From: Magnetococcales bacterium
GTDB lineage: Bacteria > Pseudomonadota > Magnetococcia > Magnetococcales > UBA8363
Assembly: GCA_015228925.1 (NCBI GenBank)
Contig: JADGCQ010000029.1
Location: 1-37,348, forward strand
Reading direction: 5' to 3'
Length of the DNA stretch: 37,348 nt
The notes beneath the pieces are model-generated. The model did not search any database, had not been told where the DNA came from, and was given only the letters and a program-made list of their open reading frames with translations. A program made the translations under genes and the position numbers. Position 1 is the first letter of the stretch, and each line of letters begins with the position of its first letter. Below are positions 32,844 through 37,348 of this stretch, piece by piece.

Positions 32844-33912
32844 TGCTTTGAACAAGCCCTTTATCTTGATTGTCGATGATGAATTTTTGCAACGGTTGCC
32901 CATGACTGAGGCGTTGCGACATGGGGGGTTCCGTGTGGCGGAAGCGGAGGATGGGGCGCAGGCCTGGGAATTGATACAGAAGGAAACGCCAGATTTGGTG
33001 CTGTTGGATGTGGTTATGCCGGTGATGGATGGCTTTGATCTGTGCCTGAAAATTCGCCAAGAGGAGCAATTTCAGCACCTGCCCGTTGTACTGGCGACTG
33101 CTTTGGACGATTTATCCTCCATCGAACGGGCCTATCAGATCGGTGTGACAGACTTCATCACCAAGCCAGTGAACTGGGGTCTGTTGGCGTATCGGGTACG
33201 CTATATTTTGCGTGCCGCGCGTACCTCCCAAGCCCTGGCGAAGAGGGAATTGGAGTTATTAGATACCCGGATGGAGATCATCCGCCGCCTGGGCCAGGCG
33301 GCAGAGTATCGAGATAACGAAACCGGCACGCACGTTCAGCGCGTGAGCCACATTTCCGCCCTGCTGGGACGTGCCGTGGGGCTGTCATCCCATGACCAAG
33401 AACTGCTGCTTCATGCGACTCCCATGCATGATATCGGGAAAATTGGTATTCCCGATAGCATTCTTCTCAAGCCAGAGAAGCTGACCCAGGAAGAGTTTGC
33501 CATCATGAAGACGCATACCACCCTAGGTGGACAGTTGTTGGATCATGAACCTTCCACACTGTTACGCACCGCCCACACCATCGCCCTGACGCACCATGAA
33601 CGTTGGGATGGGGGTGGCTATCCACGAGGTCTTCGAGGGGAGGAAATTCCCCTCGTGGGTCGTCTGTGCAGTTTGGCGGACGTTTTTGACGCCTTGACTT
33701 CCAGGCGTCCCTACAAGCCAGCCTGGAGTGTGCAAGAAGCGGTGGAAGAGATTCAAAAAGACTCTGGATCGGCGTTCGAGCCGAGTCTGGTTGCTGTATT
33801 TCTTGCGTTGCTTCCAGAGATTCAGAAGATTCGGGAATCCTTTCCCGATCAGGGGTTGTTCCGTGGAGAGAAAATCCTGGAGATGGCGTCATGCGAGGGC
33901 GGTAAGTCATGA
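32827..33912 (+). CDS. HD-GYP response regulator (RpfG-like c-di-GMP phosphodiesterase)
   Basis: A 361-aa protein with an N-terminal REC domain (FILIVDDE, phosphorylatable Asp in VLLDVVMP) and a C-terminal HD-GYP domain (MHDIGKIGIPD, HHERWDGGGYPRGL), which degrades c-di-GMP in characterised members. All metal-binding HD residues and the GYP motif are present. The ATG at 32827 overlaps the end of the second kinase by 17 bases and the stop overlaps the next gene by four (ATGA), so it is part of the operon. Likely output: lowering c-di-GMP when phosphorylated by one or both kinases. Confidence 0.95.
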   Translation: MNTENNALNKPFILIVDDEFLQRLPMTEALRHGGFRVAEAEDGAQAWELIQKETPDLVLLDVVMPVMDGFDLCLKIRQEEQFQHLPVVLATALDDLSSIERAYQIGVTDFITKPVNWGLLAYRVRYILRAARTSQALAKRELELLDTRMEIIRRLGQAAEYRDNETGTHVQRVSHISALLGRAVGLSSHDQELLLHATPMHDIGKIGIPDSILLKPEKLTQEEFAIMKTHTTLGGQLLDHEPSTLLRTAHTIALTHHERWDGGGYPRGLRGEEIPLVGRLCSLADVFDALTSRRPYKPAWSVQEAVEEIQKDSGSAFEPSLVAVFLALLPEIQKIRESFPDQGLFRGEKILEMASCEGGKS

Positions 33913-35012
33913 CCACGCTGTTGATCGTGGATGACGATCCAGCTACCCGCTTGTTTCTTAAAACTCTTCTGAGTTTTGAGGGATATCTTGTACGGCTAGC
34001 CTCCGATGGCCAGGAGGCGTTGACCATCTTGGATACCGTGGCGTGTGACTTGGTGCTGATGGATATCCAGATGCCGGTTCTGGACGGGTATCAGACAACG
34101 CGACAGATCAAGGAGCGAATGCGGCATGAGCGGTTTTTACCGATCATTTTTTTGACTTCGGTGGAGACCGATTGGGAACTGGCGCAATGCCTGGAGTGTG
34201 GTGGTAACGATTTTATCCGCAAGCCCCCCAGCATGGTCATTTTGAAAGCACGCATTCAATCGTGGTTGTATCATGCGGAATTGGTCAACAAACTGGCCGA
34301 GGATCGGTTGGATGTGGAGCGGGTCATCCTCAAGATGCGTCAGGACGAAAAGTTTGACCCCCGTGGGTTGCGTATGTTGGTGGCTCCTTTGGAGAAAACC
34401 AATGGTGATTTGGTACTCTCGGCCCGTCGGAGCGATGGTGTGCAATATCTCATGGTGGGGGATTTTACCGGACATGGTTTGGCGGCGGCCATCTGTGGCC
34501 CCATGGTCGCCGATATTTTCTATCAGTTGACGTATCAGAATGTCCCTTTGCAGACCATCGTTTCTCGGATTAATGATTCGATTTTCCAAAGGCTTCCAGC
34601 CAACATGTTTTTGGCGGCGGCCTTTTTGGAGTTGGACCGGACAGGGGGATGGATGCGGGTCTGGAACGCGGCACTTCCCGCAGTCCTATGGATCCGTTCC
34701 GGTCGGTTGGTGCATAAATTTCCTTCCACACTGCCGCCACTGGGCATCGCATCGCCCTTGGCCGAGATGACGTGTGAGCAGCATTCGCTCATGGAGGATG
34801 ACCGAATTTATCTGTTCTCCGATGGCAGCGTGGAAACCCGTTCGGTGACTGGAGATTATTTTGGCGAAGAGCGGATGATCCGTTTTTTGGAGGAGTGCGC
34901 CAGTTCCCAGAGAACCTTGGAGAGTCTGACCGAGGTACTCGATACTTTTCGTGGTGGCCGGGAGGTGACGGATGATATTGCTTTGGTCGAAGTAAGGTGG
35001 ATGGAACCATGA
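33909..35012 (+). CDS. REC-SpoIIE phosphatase response regulator (RsbU/HsbR-like)
   Basis: A 367-aa protein with a REC domain (TTLLIVDDDPATR, VLMDIQMPVLDGY) and a C-terminal PP2C-like SpoIIE phosphatase (GDLVLSARRSDG, VGDFTGHGLAAA, LFSDGSVETR, VTDDIALVEV). Metal-binding Asp residues in GDFTGHG, SDG and DD are present. Such proteins dephosphorylate a STAS-domain partner, and the STAS gene follows directly with a four-base overlap. HsbR of Pseudomonas also has a kinase domain at the end; this protein does not. Phosphorylation by the upstream kinases should switch the phosphatase on or off. Confidence 0.95.
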   Translation: MTTLLIVDDDPATRLFLKTLLSFEGYLVRLASDGQEALTILDTVACDLVLMDIQMPVLDGYQTTRQIKERMRHERFLPIIFLTSVETDWELAQCLECGGNDFIRKPPSMVILKARIQSWLYHAELVNKLAEDRLDVERVILKMRQDEKFDPRGLRMLVAPLEKTNGDLVLSARRSDGVQYLMVGDFTGHGLAAAICGPMVADIFYQLTYQNVPLQTIVSRINDSIFQRLPANMFLAAAFLELDRTGGWMRVWNAALPAVLWIRSGRLVHKFPSTLPPLGIASPLAEMTCEQHSLMEDDRIYLFSDGSVETRSVTGDYFGEERMIRFLEECASSQRTLESLTEVLDTFRGGREVTDDIALVEVRWMEP

Positions 35013-35302
35013 TCCGGCTGGAGGAATCCTTTTTACGGGTCGTCATGTGGTTGCCTGAAGCGTTTGATTTCCGACTGCGCCGGGAGTTTTTGATGATTTA
35101 TCAAAACAGGCCTCCCGAAACGTTTTATAAAATTGATTTGAGTGCCGTCACCAGCATCGATAGTTCCGCCCTGGGTATGCTGTTGCTGATGCGCAGTTAC
35201 TGCGGGGAGGAAAATGCCCGCATTCGCTTGGTCCACGGCAACGAAAGGGTCAGGAAAATATTAAAAACCGCTTGGTTCGACGAGTATTTCGACATGACAT
35301 GA
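35009..35302 (+). CDS. STAS-domain anti-sigma factor antagonist
   Basis: A 97-aa single STAS domain of the SpoIIAA/RsbV/HsbA type. The phosphorylatable serine sits in DLSAVTSIDSSALGMLLLM (second or third Ser after the Asp). It is the expected substrate of the preceding SpoIIE phosphatase and overlaps its stop by four bases. In the unphosphorylated state such proteins bind an anti-sigma factor or another target. The kinase that should phosphorylate it is not encoded in this operon. Confidence 0.93.
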   Translation: MIRLEESFLRVVMWLPEAFDFRLRREFLMIYQNRPPETFYKIDLSAVTSIDSSALGMLLLMRSYCGEENARIRLVHGNERVRKILKTAWFDEYFDMT

Positions 35303-35475
35303 CCCTATCTCGCCTCATACAGCACCCCCAAACCTCCCTACCCCCCCCAACCACTTCACCCCTCCGCACCGTGCCCATGGCCGTCAATTGCGCGGCTGTG
35401 CAAAACAGGCCACTGCCGTTGGACATGTGGAATATTGCCATGAACCGGATGCTCCAGGGATTGCCGGGGTGGGGG

Positions 35476-35904
35476 TCATTCCAGAACCTTATGCTGCCGT
35501 ACACAGGTTTTTCCCGCATCGACAAACAAAGCAGTCAACGCCTCCACATGCGCCACCAACCGGTTCACCTGCTCTTGAATCTCCACCCACACGAACGGCT
35601 CATCTTCGTAGAGCGCGTAACGAAATTGCACCGCGAACGGGTTCAAAGCCACCATGGAAAGAAATGGCGACACGTCCTCTCCAGCATCTTCCAGAGCGGA
35701 CAATAGCAAGCTCAAATCATGGACTTTGGGCGAGATTTCTGCACGATAGATCAGCCACGCCTTTAGGGATTTTTCTGTCGCCTGCTGCAAGTGGAAGCCG
35801 ATTGCCTCCGATTCTGGTTTCGGGGCTTCTGCCAGAATCTTGGAGACCCTGAGATCTTTGCGTGCCAGCAACAGCAACATCCGCGCCTGTTCATACCCGC
35901 TCAT
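35476..35904 (-). CDS. HEPN domain protein of an HEPN/MNT pair
   Basis: A 142-aa HEPN protein (PF05168-like). It has the opening helix EQARMLLLLARKDLRVSKILAE, the substrate-groove helix EAIGFHLQQATEKSLKAWL, HDLSLLLSALE and a later VQFRYALYEDEPFVWVE. The catalytic R-x4-6-H motif of RNase-type HEPN is not seen, so it may act by binding rather than cutting. Its ATG lies 14 bases inside the end of the MNT gene. Together they form a candidate type VII toxin-antitoxin pair. Part of its start region is duplicated at 36558-36656. Confidence 0.88.
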   Translation of the reverse strand: MSGYEQARMLLLLARKDLRVSKILAEAPKPESEAIGFHLQQATEKSLKAWLIYRAEISPKVHDLSLLLSALEDAGEDVSPFLSMVALNPFAVQFRYALYEDEPFVWVEIQEQVNRLVAHVEALTALFVDAGKTCVRQHKVLE

Positions 35905-36232
35905 AAAGCATTCTTCCTTCCTTCATGGCATGATACACAACATGGTCGAATACCTCTTTCAGGTGGCAAACCTCCTCTTCCGTGAATACCAGGATGTCTT
36001 TGGGTACACGAAACCGGGCCAGCACCGACCAGAGTCGCACCGCTTCTGCCCGCCGGCTGCGTGTCGGGCCAAAAGGAGTCTCCTCAATGACCAGCAGGTC
36101 GATATCGGAATCAGGACGGGCGGTATTCGTGGCCCGCGATCCGAATAACACAATACGCACCGGATCAACTTCCCGCACAATGATTTGCACCATCTCTTGC
36201 ATCATCTCATCTGTCAGAGAAAAATCCGTCAT
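35891..36232 (-). CDS. MNT-type nucleotidyltransferase, partner of HEPN
   Basis: A 113-aa minimal nucleotidyltransferase with the motif FGSRATNTARPDSDIDLLV (GSR at 31-33, D43 and D45). A third acidic position may be in the VPKDILVFT strand. MNT antitoxins of characterised pairs AMPylate or otherwise modify the HEPN partner. The ATG at 36232 has GAGAGG upstream. The end encodes KEGRMLYERV, a sequence that recurs fused to an unrelated antitoxin at 36643. Order MNT then HEPN with 14-base overlap suggests coupled expression. Confidence 0.88.
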   Translation of the reverse strand: MTDFSLTDEMMQEMVQIIVREVDPVRIVLFGSRATNTARPDSDIDLLVIEETPFGPTRSRRAEAVRLWSVLARFRVPKDILVFTEEEVCHLKEVFDHVVYHAMKEGRMLYERV

Positions 36233-36250
36233 CTTTTTTCCTCTCAATAT

Positions 36251-36277
36251 CATCTGCTTCCCGGATCAATACAGGAA
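36251..36277. repeat. 27-base junction repeat, copy 1
   Basis: The word GCTTCCCGGATCAATACAGG with flanks occurs here and at 36981-37007 with 26 of 27 matching bases; a shorter relative (CAGATCAATACCGG) lies at 36521-36534. All three sit where TA gene fragments are joined. Confidence 0.7.
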
Positions 36278-36337
36278 CACGGATGGGTGACGTTTCATGG
36301 TGGCAATGCAGGTGTTGGTATCCAGCAAATAGCTCAT
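36266..36337 (-). pseudogene. N-terminal stub of a VapC-type PIN toxin
   Basis: Frame MSYLLDTNTCIATMKRHPSV to an early TGA. The LLDTNTCI start with its catalytic Asp is the typical beginning of VapC/FitB PIN-domain RNases; the remaining ~110 residues are missing. Its ATG overlaps the stop of the VapB-like gene by four bases (ATGA), the normal vapBC arrangement, so this was once a vapBC operon. The break falls on the junction repeat. Confidence 0.8.
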
Positions 36338-36588
36338 TCTATCCACTCCCGTTCCTGAAGTGGTCCTTCATCCTCTATGTCGGGAAAATCTGGAATGGAT
36401 CCCGCGCAACAGTCCAGAAATACTTTGGCATCCCATGGCTTGGCAGGGTTTGACCAATCACCGGAAGAGTGGCTTGGGGTATCGTCGATGCGTTGGCACC
36501 CCAACTTCAACCTCATCTCCCAGATCAATACCGGTACATGGCGGTAGATCTTTTTGATCAAATCCGCATCCATTTTGCTCCGAAACAC
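36334..36588 (-). pseudogene. Chimeric VapB-like antitoxin fragment
   Basis: An 84-codon frame of mixed origin. The first part (ADLIKKIYRHVPVLI) resembles the C-terminal end of HepT/DUF86-like HEPN proteins. The last part (FLDCCAGSIPDFPDIEDEGP, then LQEREWIE) looks like the tail of a VapB antitoxin sitting directly before vapC. The join is near a CAGATCAATACCGG word. The start is a GTG or an ATG five codons on, without a good ribosome site. It probably makes no working antitoxin. Confidence 0.55.
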
Positions 36589-36656
36589 CGGGCATGTTTT
36601 AGTGTCCTGAGACCTTTGCGTGCCAGCAACATCCGCGCCTGTTCATACCCGCTCAT
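36558..36656 (-). pseudogene. Truncated second copy of the HEPN gene start
   Basis: Encodes MSGYEQARMLLARKGLRTLK, the same start as the HEPN protein at 35904 minus a few codons, then drifts to a stop. The DNA around it (about 36603-36676) repeats 35850-35921 with small gaps. It overlaps the preceding gene by 14 bases exactly as in the intact MNT/HEPN pair. Confidence 0.78.
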
Positions 36657-36936
36657 AAAGCACTCTTCCTTCCTTATCTTCCCGTCGCAAGGAGATGTGA
36701 TCGTCCCAATGGGCACCATGGATGGGTTCCGGCCAATCGTCAGCGGGGGCTTCATCCTCAATGACCGGAATGGTGGCAGAGGTTGCCAACTTTTTCGAGA
36801 TGGGGGGAGATAGTTGGTCATCCCGTCGGCTCCGTTCTAACACTGTTTCGATGTATCCAATAAAGTCAAGCACTTCTGCAATCTTATCATCAGGCAGCCG
36901 CCGGGCGCGTTGGTAGAGTTCTTCAGCCAGGGCCAT
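36643..36936 (-). CDS. DUF2281/VapB-like antitoxin with MNT-derived tail
   Basis: A 97-aa protein. The first 32 residues (MALAEELYQRARRLPDDKIA, EVLDFIGYIE) match the start of DUF2281-type antitoxins. The middle is acidic and Pro-rich (IPVIEDEAPADDWPEP), usual for a toxin-binding tail. The last residues KEGRVLYERV copy the end of the MNT protein at 35891. AGGAG seven bases before the ATG supports expression. No toxin follows; instead a HEPN stub does. It may still be made as an orphan antitoxin. Confidence 0.68.
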   Translation of the reverse strand: MALAEELYQRARRLPDDKIAEVLDFIGYIETVLERSRRDDQLSPPISKKLATSATIPVIEDEAPADDWPEPIHGAHWDDHISLRREDKEGRVLYERV

Positions 36937-36980
36937 GGATGGTCTCCTTTTCCGTGGTTGGATCCCCCATCTTCTCCTCA

Positions 36981-37007
36981 ATCCGCTTCCCGGATCAATA
37001 CAGGAAC
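36981..37007. repeat. 27-base junction repeat, copy 2
   Basis: Partner of the repeat at 36251-36277. It lies between the DUF2281-like gene and the DUF3782 stub, again at a gene-fragment join. Confidence 0.7.
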
Positions 37008-37019
37008 GTTGCGGTGAAT

Positions 37020-37133
37020 TCAATCTCTGCTCACTGAGTATATCCGATCCGTCTCCGCGCTTTGTTCCCAAAACCTGCGGTTTGTTTCCGCAAAAAGTTT
37101 CCAGATATCATCAACGGTCAGCGTACCCGACAT
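37020..37133 (-). pseudogene. N-terminal stub of a third DUF3782 protein
   Basis: A 37-codon frame beginning MSGTLTVDDIWKLFAETNRR. This matches the start of the two full DUF3782 proteins (TVTLENVWKMFAETSRR) position by position, followed by EQSAETDR in the coiled coil. A TGA then ends it and the nuclease-fold part is gone. Confidence 0.75.
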
Positions 37134-37258
37134 GGCGGCGTTCCATAATCATAAAAGGTGGATAGTCTTAGGACAGTCTACCCCCATTTCCTGACAATAG
37201 AGAAATGATTTCGACAATAAGATATTCCTGTCCGATGTCGGGTTTTTCCAACAAAAAC

Positions 37259-37290
37259 TTGGGGGGGGGGGGGGAAGAACCCCCCCCCAA
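37259..37290. repeat. Poly-G/poly-C hairpin
   Basis: TT, a run of 14 G (37261-37274), AAGAA, nine C (37280-37288) and AA form a stem of at least 11 base pairs. A further CCGG-CTATA-CCGG repeat follows. It could be a terminator-like or replication-blocking element. The region 37134-37348 holds no supported gene. Confidence 0.6.
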
Positions 37291-37348
37291 CCTTCCGGCT
37301 ATACCGGTTAGGGTGGGGGGTTTCCCAAAACTTGCACCCGCCGCAAAC

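Noticed and set aside
35303..35475. Coding fragment between STAS and HEPN genes
   Set aside because: A minus-strand frame has Trp/Pro-rich protein-like composition but no family resemblance, start or ribosome site; I see nothing supportable.

Overview
The window (about 37 kb) looks like accessory-rich chromosome of a Gram-negative proteobacterium. The evidence is a copper P-type ATPase of the CcoI type followed by CcoS, a PrmA methyltransferase, long hybrid histidine kinases and a tRNA-Phe with encoded CCA. The mix of DUF3782 and DUF1640 coiled-coil proteins, many HEPN/MNT and other toxin-antitoxin (TA) fragments and PBP/PAS hybrid kinases reminds me of Magnetococcales-like bacteria. That placement is inference; no marker gene here proves it.

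Layout. (1) 1-8240: an integrated filamentous phage (inovirus) on the minus strand, AT-rich. In order it has a ribbon-helix-helix-like gene, ssDNA-binding protein, two paralogous small membrane proteins, a 24-residue protein, major coat pVIII, a terminator, two more small membrane proteins (51 and 33 aa), adsorption protein pIII, a small pIII-anchor paralogue, pVI, the Zot/pI ATPase, the pIV secretin and an 81-aa unknown. A divergent HTH repressor and an excisionase-like gene flank an operator-rich region. No Rep gene and no integrase lie in the window. (2) 8332-12582: cargo, consisting of a membrane-anchored DUF2726-like nuclease and then two tandem copies of a toxin/antitoxin/DUF3782 module. 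Each copy ends in the same displaced 3' fragment of a tRNA-Thr(UGU). The second copy has lost its toxin and antitoxin to mutation, kept a DUF3782 gene with a longer coiled coil, and gained a Gp49/HigA-type TA pair. (3) 12954-18575: a GC-rich type I restriction-modification operon, hsdR-hsdM-hsdS (half-size) plus a DUF3800 gene. (4) 18576-19432: a debris zone with the C-terminal stub of a tyrosine integrase next to tRNA-Phe. (5) 19527-23924: core genes prmA, a TauE/SafE-family (DsbD_2-like) membrane protein, ccoI and ccoS. (6) 24017-26554: two DUF1640-type coiled-coil membrane proteins separated by gene remains (Dyp peroxidase tail, frameshifted relB, MNT stub plus frameshifted HEPN). (7) 26774-35302: a tightly coupled five-gene signalling operon of two paralogous hybrid kinases with different sensors, an HD-GYP response regulator, a REC-SpoIIE phosphatase and a STAS protein. 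(8) 35476-37348: an apparently intact HEPN/MNT pair followed by a mosaic of TA shards (vapC stub, VapB chimera, HEPN stub, DUF2281-MNT chimera, DUF3782 stub) and a poly-G/poly-C hairpin.

Working together. The phage genes form a morphogenesis operon of the usual inovirus type. The hsd genes would methylate host DNA and cut foreign DNA. CcoI and CcoS serve copper delivery to and assembly of cbb3 oxidase. The signalling operon probably feeds phosphate from two stimuli, one periplasmic and one probably cytoplasmic, into c-di-GMP breakdown and into a partner-switch, although the expected serine kinase is not encoded here. The most distinctive structures are the tandem tRNA-Thr-bounded modules, the split pIII anchor, the 10-bp phased repeats shared by the phage control region and the attachment ends, and the TA shard mosaic.
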